Shown: positions 1-8,149 of the stretch, one piece after another | Layout: every line of letters begins with the position of its first letter | Position numbering within the stretch: position 1 is the first letter of the stretch | NCBI GenBank assembly: GCA_026418935.1 | Contig: JAOAAJ010000038.1 | Coordinates: 1-40,226, forward strand | Reading direction: 5' to 3' | Length of the DNA: 40,226 bases | DNA from: Caloramator sp. | GTDB lineage: Bacteria > Bacillota > Clostridia > Clostridiales > Caloramatoraceae | Made by a program: the position numbers and the translations under genes | The notes under the pieces: model-generated | Seen by the model: only the letters and a program-made list of their open reading frames with translations | Told to the model about the DNA's origin: nothing | The model's database searches: none

Positions 1-2
1 AA

Positions 3-44
3 AAGGTGCTACCTAAAGATATAGCTTTAAAAATTTTTAAATAA
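3..44 (+). CDS. C-terminal tail of an upstream gene (partial)
   Basis: The third frame is open from the window edge and reads VLPKDIALKIFK before a TAA stop at 42-44. It ends 11 bases before the next start, and the AAGGGGG ribosome-binding site of that next gene follows directly. This spacing is typical of an operon, so I read it as the end of a real gene. Too little is visible to name a family. Confidence 0.4.
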   Translation, partial: KVLPKDIALKIFK

Positions 45-55
45 GGGGGATTAAA

Positions 56-2485
56 ATGAAAAAACGAATAATATCTTTTATTTTAACTATTATAATGGTT
101 ATGTCGATGTTTAATGGTGTTTTTGCTGCTGTAGATAGGAGCCCATATTATGAGGATATTAGAGTTGGGCTATCTAGTATGATAAAGGAGAATGTATCTA
201 TTAAATTAAATGGGGTTTATCTTTTAGATGGACAAACAGTAGAGAATACAGAATTCATATTAAAGATAAGGGAAAATAAAATAGATTTAAACGGTAATTT
301 GATGGATTCTATAACATTAGAGCCTCAGAATAAGGATAATTTAGTTACAATTACTCTACTTGATGCAAATCTTCAACCTTTAAAGGATAGTTATGGGAAT
401 GTAATTAAAAGAAGTTATTTTGGAAAATTCATATTTAAAGCAAAGGATGCAAAGGTGTTTGCAATAAATATATTAGATATTGAAAGGTATGTCCTTGGAG
501 TAATACCATATGAAATGGGTGATGCCTTTAATATAGAGGCTTTAAAGGCACAGGCAATTGCCTCAAGAAGTTATGGATTGTATTATCATATAAATGCTAA
601 AATTGGTAGTGAGTATGATTTAATAGATTCAACATCTAATCAAGTGTATAGAGGATATAGTTCTTCCTCTTTAAAATGTAAACAAGCTGTAGAGGAAACA
701 AAGGGTCAAGTTTTAATATATTATGATACAATCAAAGATAAGGAGTATATTATACCTGCTTATTTCCATTCAAGCAATGGTGGATATACAGAAGCTTCCC
801 AAAATGTTTGGCTTCAGAGTTTTCCTTATTTTATAAGTAGAGTAGATGAGTATAGTGTTACCGATTGGCCAAGTATAACTGTAGATGGAGTGAAAACAAC
901 AAAGAGAACATTTACAGTACAAAAAATTGATGAACTATTAAAGAAGGCAGGTTATGTACCAGCAGATGGGTCTTTTTTAAGATTGGACATTGAAAATATT
1001 GAACGATTTGAGAGTGGAAGAGTAAAGAAGATAAATATAGTATATAAAGATTTGGCAGGAAATGAAATAACTGTAGGACTTGAAAAGCAAAGGTTTAAGG
1101 ATGCATTATCTCTTCCAAGTAATATGTATGCAGTTGAATTTAATGAGGCAGATAACACCTATATTTTTTCTGGTAAAGGATATGGACACGGTATAGGTCT
1201 TAGCCAATGGGGGGCAGAATACAGGGCAAGAGCAGGCCAAAATTATATAGATATATTAAATTTCTATTATCCAGGAACTCAGTTATATTCCCTAACTTCA
1301 TACATAAATAGACTTTCATTATCAAGACCTGTAGTATTTGTAAATGATAATGTAGTAGTAGATGTAGCAGCAGAAGAAGGTGCGGTATTTCGGTATGAAG
1401 TTATTAGAGATGGGAAGATAGTATATGTTGATGATGAAAAGAGTGACAGGCAGTTTACCTATAAACCAAATGTTGCAGGAGATTATATAGTTAGAGTTTC
1501 TGCAAAACCTATATCAGCAAATGGGTATAGTGATACAAAGGAGATTGGTTTTAAGGCTACACTACCACAAGTTTCAAGAGGTGGAGAGCAAGTTGCAGTA
1601 AATACATTTAGAATATATGGTAATGATAGAATAAAAACAGCAGTTGCAGTCAGCCAAACTGGATGGGATGAGTCAGAATATGCTATTATTGCAAGGGCAG
1701 ATGAATTCCCTGATGCACTTTCAGCAGGTCCCCTTGCTAAAAAGTATGACGCTCCAATTCTCTTGACAAACAAAAATAGTTTAAACCAAGATGTTGAACT
1801 TGAACTTTTAAGGCTTGGAGTAAAAAATGTTTTTATAATTGGAAGTGAAGGGGCAGTTTCTAAGGCTGTTGAAGATAAGATAAAGTCAATTAATATAAAT
1901 GTAGAAAGAATAGGTGGAGATGATAGATATGAAACTGCAATCAAAATTGCAGAGAAATTAGGAACATCAAGTGAGGTGTTTATAGCAACAGGACTAAATT
2001 ATCCAGATGCACTTTCTGTATCCTCTGTTGCGGCAATAAAGGGAGCACCTATTATATTAACACCAAAAAACAAACAAAATGAAAAGGTTAAACAATATTT
2101 AGAGAATTTAAACTTAGATAAGATATATGTAATAGGAGGAGAAGAGGTAATTCCAAATAGTGTACTACAAGGATTTAATGATAAGATAGAAAGAGTTAGT
2201 GGGAAGGATAGGTATTTAACAAATATAGAAATTGCAAAAAAGTTTAATGATATAATATCCCACAACAAGGTTTATGTTGCGACGGGTACAAACTTTCCTG
2301 ATGCACTTGCAGGTTCATCCTTGGCTGCTAAAAATAATGGTATGATTATTTTGGCATCGGATAAAGTAAAGGATGAGACGAAGAATTATTTAAATATAAA
2401 ATATACAAATTATACTGTTAAGTTTGTATTAGGTGGCAAGGATGTAGTAAAAATAGATAGTATAAAAAGTATGTTTAGTTACTAA
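56..2485 (+). CDS. Secreted SpoIID/LytB-domain protein with three CWB2 cell-wall-binding repeats
   Basis: The protein has 809 residues and a signal peptide (about 1-25, cleavage near GVFAA). Residues about 135-410 form a SpoIID/LytB domain, with VIPYEMGD (Glu153, the position of the lytic transglycosylase glutamate in SpoIID), HSSNGGYTE at 238-246 and GYGHGIGLSQWGA at 375-387. Residues about 420-500 look like an Ig-like spacer. Residues about 517-809 carry three CWB2 (cell wall binding repeat 2) modules, each opening with a motif such as RIYGNDR, RIGGDDR or RVSGKDR. Proteins of this family cleave or modify peptidoglycan outside the membrane, and CWB2 modules bind anionic secondary wall polymers non-covalently. 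The start follows AAGGGGG with good spacing. A strong terminator follows. Family assignment is firm; the exact substrate is inferred. Confidence 0.93.
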   Translation: MKKRIISFILTIIMVMSMFNGVFAAVDRSPYYEDIRVGLSSMIKENVSIKLNGVYLLDGQTVENTEFILKIRENKIDLNGNLMDSITLEPQNKDNLVTITLLDANLQPLKDSYGNVIKRSYFGKFIFKAKDAKVFAINILDIERYVLGVIPYEMGDAFNIEALKAQAIASRSYGLYYHINAKIGSEYDLIDSTSNQVYRGYSSSSLKCKQAVEETKGQVLIYYDTIKDKEYIIPAYFHSSNGGYTEASQNVWLQSFPYFISRVDEYSVTDWPSITVDGVKTTKRTFTVQKIDELLKKAGYVPADGSFLRLDIENIERFESGRVKKINIVYKDLAGNEITVGLEKQRFKDALSLPSNMYAVEFNEADNTYIFSGKGYGHGIGLSQWGAEYRARAGQNYIDILNFYYPGTQLYSLTSYINRLSLSRPVVFVNDNVVVDVAAEEGAVFRYEVIRDGKIVYVDDEKSDRQFTYKPNVAGDYIVRVSAKPISANGYSDTKEIGFKATLPQVSRGGEQVAVNTFRIYGNDRIKTAVAVSQTGWDESEYAIIARADEFPDALSAGPLAKKYDAPILLTNKNSLNQDVELELLRLGVKNVFIIGSEGAVSKAVEDKIKSININVERIGGDDRYETAIKIAEKLGTSSEVFIATGLNYPDALSVSSVAAIKGAPIILTPKNKQNEKVKQYLENLNLDKIYVIGGEEVIPNSVLQGFNDKIERVSGKDRYLTNIEIAKKFNDIISHNKVYVATGTNFPDALAGSSLAAKNNGMIILASDKVKDETKNYLNIKYTNYTVKFVLGGKDVVKIDSIKSMFSY

Positions 2486-2509
2486 AATTATTATTTAAAG
2501 TATTTATAT

Positions 2510-2556
2510 AGCCTCCAAAATTTTGAGTTATTTAAAGTTTTTGGAGGCTTTTTTTA
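2510..2556 (+). terminator. Intrinsic terminator after the SpoIID/CWB2 gene
   Basis: An 11-bp perfect stem (AGCCTCCAAAA at 2510-2520 with TTTTGGAGGCT at 2539-2549) is followed by an uninterrupted T run. It separates the SpoIID/CWB2 gene from the polysaccharide operon. Confidence 0.9.
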
Positions 2557-2607
2557 TTTTATCGTTAAAATTAATATTTTGTTTTAAATTATTATGGGTT
2601 GTTTTTA

Positions 2608-2636
2608 TTAACTTTTTTTTCTTAATATGTTATAAT
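2608..2636 (+). promoter_or_regulatory. Sigma-A-type promoter of the polysaccharide operon
   Basis: TTAACT at 2608-2613 and a perfect TATAAT at 2631-2636 are 17 bases apart, with an extended -10 TGT directly upstream. It lies about 37 bases before the first gene of the cluster and just after a terminator. Confidence 0.75.
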
Positions 2637-2672
2637 ATTTGAGATTGATTTAGACTTATGGAGGGATGGTAG

Positions 2673-3917
2673 ATGCTTGAAACGAAAGAAGACAAAGGAC
2701 TATCTTTAATTATTTATTTACTGATTTTGAATCCAATATTAGATTTATTAACGGGCTTGTATTTGAACATTTTTCAATTAAATTCAAAATTTACACCAGG
2801 AATCATAGTTAGAAATTTTATTTTGTTATATATGATTTATTATGTTTGGAAAAATAAAATTAAAATTAAATATTTAATATTGCTGGCAATGTCTTTTATA
2901 TTAACTAATGTCGCTCAAATTTATAGTGGTGTTAGCACAAGGTTATTTTTAGAAATTCAATATTTTATAAAGTTTTTATATAATCTTTTGATTTTATTTA
3001 TAGGCTATGAAATTATTAAGAAGCAAAATAATAATTATTTAGAAAAATTGTTTTATTATTTTACTATTTCTGGTGTTATGTATTCTCTTGTTATTTTAAT
3101 TTCATTTTTAACTGGAACAGATTTTAAGACATATTCTCATGGTTTATCAAGTAAGGGATTATTTTTTGCAGGAAATGATCTTGCTGCTATATTAGCAGTT
3201 ATTTACCCGATAAGTGTTTATTTATACTTTAAATCAAGAGATTTAAATATTAAATGGGTTTTGTTTTATAATATAACAATTATGCTTGGACTTATAGTAG
3301 TAGGTACAAGGGTTGCATTTTTAGCAGTTTTTTTAACTTTTATAGTTTACTTTATTTTTATTACATTTAATAAAGATAAAAATATGCTAAAAAAATATGT
3401 TATTTTTTTAATTATATCTTACCTATCATTTTTTGTATTTTCATATGTAGCTGAGGTTACTAAAGGTATTGATATTATTGATAATAGTATACAAAGACAA
3501 CAGATGAATTTAGAAAAAACAAAATATGATTCAACAACATATGTTTTAAGCTCAAGAAATATAAAATTCAAATGGGCTTATAGTGATTACAAAAATTCAA
3601 ATATAGTTAGAAAAATATTTGGAATAGGTAGAGGAACACAAGAACAAACAGTTGAGATGGATTTTGTTGAAGTTTGGTTGTATTATGGTGTTGTGGGACT
3701 TATTATAATGACGTATTATATCTTTAAATATGGATTTATGTTTTTATTTAAAATATCAAATATAAAGGATGACATGTTGTACCTTGTACTGTTTACATCT
3801 TTATTTTTAGGTTTTGGTTCCTCATTTTTAGCGGGCCATGTATTATTTAGTGTATCTGCTGGGACTTATTCTTTCTTACTTCTAGCCCTTTCAACAAAAA
3901 TATACGCAAAAGAATAA
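2673..3917 (+). CDS. O-antigen ligase/polymerase-like polytopic membrane protein
   Basis: The protein has 414 residues and is almost entirely hydrophobic, with roughly ten or more membrane segments and one large hydrophilic loop (about residues 270-325). That loop lies near the C-terminal third, which is the layout of the Wzy/O-antigen ligase superfamily. Short motifs such as GTRVAFLAVF resemble that family's loop-flanking helix. GGAGGG at 2660-2665 precedes the ATG by 7 bases. It is the first gene of the operon with the TagO/WecA initiator 18 bases downstream, so a role in polymerising or ligating a lipid-linked glycan at the outer membrane face is the natural inference. Polymerase and ligase cannot be told apart from sequence. 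Confidence 0.75.
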   Translation: MLETKEDKGLSLIIYLLILNPILDLLTGLYLNIFQLNSKFTPGIIVRNFILLYMIYYVWKNKIKIKYLILLAMSFILTNVAQIYSGVSTRLFLEIQYFIKFLYNLLILFIGYEIIKKQNNNYLEKLFYYFTISGVMYSLVILISFLTGTDFKTYSHGLSSKGLFFAGNDLAAILAVIYPISVYLYFKSRDLNIKWVLFYNITIMLGLIVVGTRVAFLAVFLTFIVYFIFITFNKDKNMLKKYVIFLIISYLSFFVFSYVAEVTKGIDIIDNSIQRQQMNLEKTKYDSTTYVLSSRNIKFKWAYSDYKNSNIVRKIFGIGRGTQEQTVEMDFVEVWLYYGVVGLIIMTYYIFKYGFMFLFKISNIKDDMLYLVLFTSLFLGFGSSFLAGHVLFSVSAGTYSFLLLALSTKIYAKE

Positions 3918-3935
3918 AAAAACTGAGGTGAAAAT

Positions 3936-4943
3936 ATGGGCTATTATTTTATAGTTTTTTTAATATCAGGTTTTATTAGTTTTATATTAACCCCATATGT
4001 AATTAAGCTAGCAAACAAAATTGGAGCTATAGATGTTCCTAAGGATGATAGAAGAGTTCATAAAAAACCTATACCAAGGATGGGAGGACTTTCAATATAT
4101 ATATCTTGCCTTGTTATTTCTCTTTTTACTCTTAAGATGAATTATAGAATGTTTGGACTTTTATTTGGTGCTACCTTTATAGTGTTTATGGGAATTATAG
4201 ACGATATAAAGCCCCTAAAGCCACTTACAAAGCTTTTAGTACAAATAGCAGCAGCCTGTATTTTGATGCTTTTTGATATTAGGATAAAAACACTATCATT
4301 ACCTTTTTTTGGATATGATAGATACTTTGACATAGGATATTTTGGAATGATATTAACAATACTTTGGGTAGTTGGTGTTACAAATGCAATGAATTTAATA
4401 GATGGACTTGATGGATTAGCATGTGGTACAGGAATTATTGCATCTATAACATTATTTATTGTTTCATTAATTTCTGGTAGATATTTATCAGCAATTATGA
4501 CTATTACTTTGGCGGGGGCGTCATTAGGATTTTTATATTATAACTTTAATCCAGCAAAGATATTCTTAGGGGATACTGGTTCACAATTTATTGGTTATAT
4601 GCTTGCCAGTATATCTATATTATCAGCAATTAAATACTATACAGCCTTTTCTATCTTTGTTCCAATACTTGCCTTTGGAGTTCCAATTTATGATACGTTG
4701 TCATCTATCATAAGAAGAAAGATGAATGGGAAACCAATTATGGAGGCAGATAGGGGACATTTACATCACAGGCTTTTGGACAAAGGATTTTCACATAGAC
4801 AAACGGTTTTAATTATGTATGTTTTTTCTGTAATTCTTGGTATAATATCAATTGTGGCATTGATGTTGCCAAGTAGCATATCAATAGCTGTTGTTTGCAT
4901 TTTATTTATGTTTTTACTAATATATAGAAAAATTAATAAGTAA
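3936..4943 (+). CDS. tagO: Undecaprenyl-phosphate N-acetylglucosaminyl-1-phosphate transferase (TagO/WecA type)
   Basis: The 335-residue membrane enzyme belongs to the MraY/WecA family, which moves HexNAc-1-phosphate from a UDP-sugar to undecaprenyl phosphate and so starts wall teichoic acid or capsule-type glycans. The family signatures are present in order: DDRRVHKKPIPRMGG near the N-terminus, GIIDDIKPLKP, the magnesium-binding NLIDGLDGLACG, FLGDTGSQFIGY, and the HLHHRL motif (in EADRGHLHHRLLDKG) typical of TagO/WecA rather than MraY. About ten membrane segments are visible. GAGGTG sits upstream of the ATG. Its neighbours are a polymerase-like gene and a nucleotide-sugar dehydrogenase, supporting a secondary-polymer role. 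The sugar donor (GlcNAc expected) is inferred. Confidence 0.9.
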   Translation: MGYYFIVFLISGFISFILTPYVIKLANKIGAIDVPKDDRRVHKKPIPRMGGLSIYISCLVISLFTLKMNYRMFGLLFGATFIVFMGIIDDIKPLKPLTKLLVQIAAACILMLFDIRIKTLSLPFFGYDRYFDIGYFGMILTILWVVGVTNAMNLIDGLDGLACGTGIIASITLFIVSLISGRYLSAIMTITLAGASLGFLYYNFNPAKIFLGDTGSQFIGYMLASISILSAIKYYTAFSIFVPILAFGVPIYDTLSSIIRRKMNGKPIMEADRGHLHHRLLDKGFSHRQTVLIMYVFSVILGIISIVALMLPSSISIAVVCILFMFLLIYRKINK

Positions 4944-4958
4944 GGAAAGGTGATTAAA

Positions 4959-6275
4959 ATGGTTAAGGAATCTTTAAAAAATGTTGCTGTATTTGGACAA
5001 GGTTTTGTTGGTCTTCCACTTGCACTAAGCTTTGCTATGCGTGGATGTAATGTATATGGTGTAGATGTTGTAGAACCACTTGTAGAGGATATAAATAATG
5101 GAATAACACATCACACTGAAGAATTTGAAGGAAAAGGTATAAGAGAAATATTAAAAGAACAACTTGAGGCAGGAAGGTATAGAGCAACAACTAATATGGA
5201 GGAAGCTTTAAAAAATTGCAACAATATAGTTGTAACTGTAGGTATTCCTATAAGAAATGGTGAACATGATTTAAGTGACCTTTTAGGATGCGTTACTGTA
5301 ATAGGTAAAAATCTTAAAAAAGGTGATTTAGTTGTTATAAGAAGTACAGTTATACCTGGAACAACAGAAGAGAAGCTTTTACCAATACTTGAAAAGGAAT
5401 CTGGAATGAAGGCTGGAGTAGATTTCTATCTTGCTTATTCTTCAGAAAGAATAGCAGAGGGAAAGGCTTTCTATGAGTTTGCATATATGCCAACAATCGT
5501 TGCAGGTATAAATGAAGAAAGTGCATTGAGAGGAAAGGAACTTTTAGAGGTTGTATGTAAAACCGATGTTATAGTTGCAAGTGATATGAAGATTGTTGAA
5601 ACATCAAAGGTATTTGAAAATGTACAAAGAGATGTAAATATAGCAATGGTTCAAGAATTTGCTAGATTTACAGAGGCACTTGGAATAGATATTTATGAGG
5701 TAATTAAAGTTGCAAACACTCATAAAAGAGTTAATCTTTTAACTCCAGGACCAGGAGTTGGAGGATATTGTATACCAAATGCATACCACTACTTAGAGCC
5801 AAAGGCAAGGGAACTTAACGTTGATTTAGATCTATTAAAGCTTGCAAGAATGAAAAACAGTAACCTTCCAAATATAATGGTACATATGCTTGAGTCAATG
5901 CTATTAAAGGAAGGAAAGACTCTTGAGGGTGCAAAGGTTGGTGTACTTGGTCTTGCAATGAAGGATTTTTCAAATGATGATAGAATAAGTCCCCCTATTG
6001 AAATTGTTAAGATACTTGAAAGAAGAGGAGCAGTAGTTTCTGCATACGACAGTGCAGTTCCAACTGAGTATGAATTTAAGGTTGATGATATTGTAGATGC
6101 ACTAAAGGATAAGGATGCTATAATGGTACTTGCAAAACAAGCAGATTATGACAATTTCGATGAAAAGTATTTTGAGGTTATAAATAGAGGAACTGTAATT
6201 TTAGATACTAGAAATTTATTTGATGGAAAAGAAGAAAAATTAAATCAATATGGTATTAAACTTATGAAGATATGA
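4959..6275 (+). CDS. wecC: UDP-N-acetyl-D-mannosaminuronate-type nucleotide-sugar dehydrogenase
   Basis: The 438-residue protein belongs to the UDP-glucose/GDP-mannose dehydrogenase family, which oxidises C6 of a nucleotide sugar to the uronic acid with two NAD+. An N-terminal Rossmann motif (VAVFGQGFVGLPLALS), STVIPGTTEE, the SSERIAEG segment and GPGVGGYCIP with the catalytic cysteine (Cys271) are all present. The C-terminal UDP-binding domain is complete. Best resemblance is to WecC-type UDP-ManNAc dehydrogenases, fitting the GT26 (WecG/TagA) domain encoded next door. I chose the ATG at 4959 because AAGGAAAGGTG is well spaced for it; an in-frame GTG at 4950 lies inside that ribosome-binding site. 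Its stop overlaps a possible upstream ATG of the next gene. Confidence 0.82.
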   Translation: MVKESLKNVAVFGQGFVGLPLALSFAMRGCNVYGVDVVEPLVEDINNGITHHTEEFEGKGIREILKEQLEAGRYRATTNMEEALKNCNNIVVTVGIPIRNGEHDLSDLLGCVTVIGKNLKKGDLVVIRSTVIPGTTEEKLLPILEKESGMKAGVDFYLAYSSERIAEGKAFYEFAYMPTIVAGINEESALRGKELLEVVCKTDVIVASDMKIVETSKVFENVQRDVNIAMVQEFARFTEALGIDIYEVIKVANTHKRVNLLTPGPGVGGYCIPNAYHYLEPKARELNVDLDLLKLARMKNSNLPNIMVHMLESMLLKEGKTLEGAKVGVLGLAMKDFSNDDRISPPIEIVKILERRGAVVSAYDSAVPTEYEFKVDDIVDALKDKDAIMVLAKQADYDNFDEKYFEVINRGTVILDTRNLFDGKEEKLNQYGIKLMKI

Positions 6276-6286
6276 TGGAGGTTACT

Positions 6287-8149
6287 ATGAAGGTACTTCA
6301 TGTTATAAGTGGTGGTGAAAAGGGAGGGTCAAAAGTTCATCTTTTGACCCTTTCCTTAGAGTTTAAGCGAAGAGGGATTGAAAATACGATAGTTTGTTTT
6401 ATTGAGGGAGATTTATATAAAGAGGCTAAAAGTTTAGGTTTAGATGTTGTTTTAATCAAGCAAAATAAGAGGTTTGATTTGACGGCTGTAGATAAGGTAA
6501 AGACCCTTTGTGAAGAGAGGGGAATTGACGTGATAAATTGTCATGGAGGAAGAGCAAACTTTATAGGGTACTTTTTAAAGAAGAAGTATAATGCAAAATA
6601 CCTTACAACCATTCATAGTGATTATTTGTTGGATTATAAAGGAAATAAATACAAAACTCTTGTTTATAGCAACATAAATAAATGGGTTCTTAATGTTTTT
6701 GATGGATATATAGCTGTTTCTAATAGTTTCAAGGATATGCTCATAGGAAGAGGATTTGATAAAAATAAGGTACAAGTTGTATATAATGGTATTGATTTTA
6801 AGAGTAAAGATGAGTTTGATAAAAATGATGTGCTAAATAAGTATGGAATACATGGATATGATGCATACATAACAATGGTTGCAAGGATGCATCCAATAAA
6901 GGGGCATGAAACATTATTGTCTGCTGCAAAAAAGGTTATAGAGGATGGACTTAATCCACTTTTTATTTTAGTTGGCGATGGGCCAATAATGGAGGATGTA
7001 AAGAATAGGGTAAGTGAGCTTGGACTTAAAAACAATGTTTATTTTGCTGGGTTTACAAAGCCAGATGAGTTTTTAAGTATCTCAGATTTTACGGTGCTTA
7101 CATCCTATTCAGAAAGTTTCCCACTTGTTGTTTTGGAGTCTGCAAAGTATATGAAGACGGTTGTGGCTTCAAATGTTGGTGGAGTAAAGGAGATAGTTCA
7201 AGATAGAGAAAATGGGCTTTTATTTAATGCTGGAGATGTAGATGAGCTCTATAAAGACATTAAGTATCTAATTGAAAACAAGGATATTGCAAAAATTTTG
7301 GGTGAAAAGTTATTTAGACAAGCATCAAATAATTATTCTATTGAAAATATGGCACAACAATATATAAAAGCATACGAAGCAACTAATACAGAGGAGAGAG
7401 ACAAGATGAATATTGAGAAGTATTTTGGAGTTGAAGTTTGTGCAACTGATATGGATGGGGCGATGGAAGAGGTTGATAGAATAATAGAAGAGAGACAACC
7501 AAGTTTTGTGGTGGCAATAAACCCAGAAAAGATAATGAAGGCAAAAGAAGATGAAAATTTAAGGGTACTTTTAAATAGTGCAAGGTTAAAAATACCAGAT
7601 GGTGTTGGAGTCTTAATAGCATCGAGACTAAAGGGAGGAAAAATAAGAAAAAGGGTAACAGGAATAGACCTGATGAACAATATATGCAAAAGAGCAGCAC
7701 AGAAGGGTTATAGGGTATTTTTACTTGGTGCAAAACCAGGGGTTGCAGAAAAGGCAGCAGAAATTTTGAAGGAGAAATATAGTGGACTTAATATTGTGGG
7801 TGTTAGAGATGGATATTTTGAGAGTGAGGATGAAGTGATTGAGTATGTAAAATCAAAAAATCCAGATGTATTGTTTGTTGCTATGGGAAGCCCTAAGCAG
7901 GAGCTATTTATAACACGAAATATGGAAAGGCTTGGCGTACCACTTTTAATGGGTGTTGGAGGAAGTTATGATGTTATTTGTGGAAATATAAAGAGGGCAC
8001 CTGTATGGATGCAAAGGATGGGACTTGAGTGGTTGTATAGGCTTATTAAGGAACCTTGGAGATATAAGAGAATGATGGTGCTTCCGAAGTTTTTGTTTGA
8101 AGTTATATTTAAGGAAAAGAAAGGAGAAGACAATGGCAAGGCACAATAA
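6287..8149 (+). CDS. Fused glycosyltransferase: GT4 domain joined to a WecG/TagA/CpsF (GT26) domain
   Basis: This 620-residue protein carries two glycosyltransferases. Residues about 1-365 are a GT-B fold GT4 enzyme, with HVISGGEKGG at the N-terminus and a C-terminal nucleotide-sugar site with GDGPIMEDV, SYSESFPLVVLE and ASNVGGVKEI. Residues about 374-620 are a full GT26 domain, with INPEKIM, PDGVGVLIASRL, the TGIDLM segment, FLLGAKPGVAEKA, MGSPKQE and GVGGSYDVICG. GT26 enzymes add ManNAc or ManNAcA as the second sugar on lipid-linked GlcNAc, which matches the neighbouring dehydrogenase and TagO. I chose ATG 6287, 5 bases after GGAGG at 6277-6281; an in-frame ATG at 6272 is possible. The junction contains a credible internal start. 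The 3' end overlaps murJ by 17 bases. Confidence 0.88.
   Translation: MKVLHVISGGEKGGSKVHLLTLSLEFKRRGIENTIVCFIEGDLYKEAKSLGLDVVLIKQNKRFDLTAVDKVKTLCEERGIDVINCHGGRANFIGYFLKKKYNAKYLTTIHSDYLLDYKGNKYKTLVYSNINKWVLNVFDGYIAVSNSFKDMLIGRGFDKNKVQVVYNGIDFKSKDEFDKNDVLNKYGIHGYDAYITMVARMHPIKGHETLLSAAKKVIEDGLNPLFILVGDGPIMEDVKNRVSELGLKNNVYFAGFTKPDEFLSISDFTVLTSYSESFPLVVLESAKYMKTVVASNVGGVKEIVQDRENGLLFNAGDVDELYKDIKYLIENKDIAKILGEKLFRQASNNYSIENMAQQYIKAYEATNTEERDKMNIEKYFGVEVCATDMDGAMEEVDRIIEERQPSFVVAINPEKIMKAKEDENLRVLLNSARLKIPDGVGVLIASRLKGGKIRKRVTGIDLMNNICKRAAQKGYRVFLLGAKPGVAEKAAEILKEKYSGLNIVGVRDGYFESEDEVIEYVKSKNPDVLFVAMGSPKQELFITRNMERLGVPLLMGVGGSYDVICGNIKRAPVWMQRMGLEWLYRLIKEPWRYKRMMVLPKFLFEVIFKEKKGEDNGKAQ
7391..7408 (+). 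promoter_or_regulatory. Possible internal ribosome-binding site and start for the GT26 half
   Basis: GAGGAGAG at 7391-7398 precedes an in-frame ATG at 7406 exactly where the GT26 domain begins (MNIEKYFGVE). In unfused relatives this is where a separate gene would start. It may be a relic of the fusion or an active start giving a free GT26 protein. Confidence 0.4.

Noticed and set aside
1483-2268. Minus-strand reading frames within the SpoIID/CWB2 gene
   Set aside because: They are antisense shadows of a gene with clear domain motifs and have no starts with ribosome-binding sites.
8097-8132. Longer N-terminus for MurJ
   Set aside because: No ribosome-binding site and a highly basic extra segment; the ATG at 8133 with AAGGAGA fits the family.
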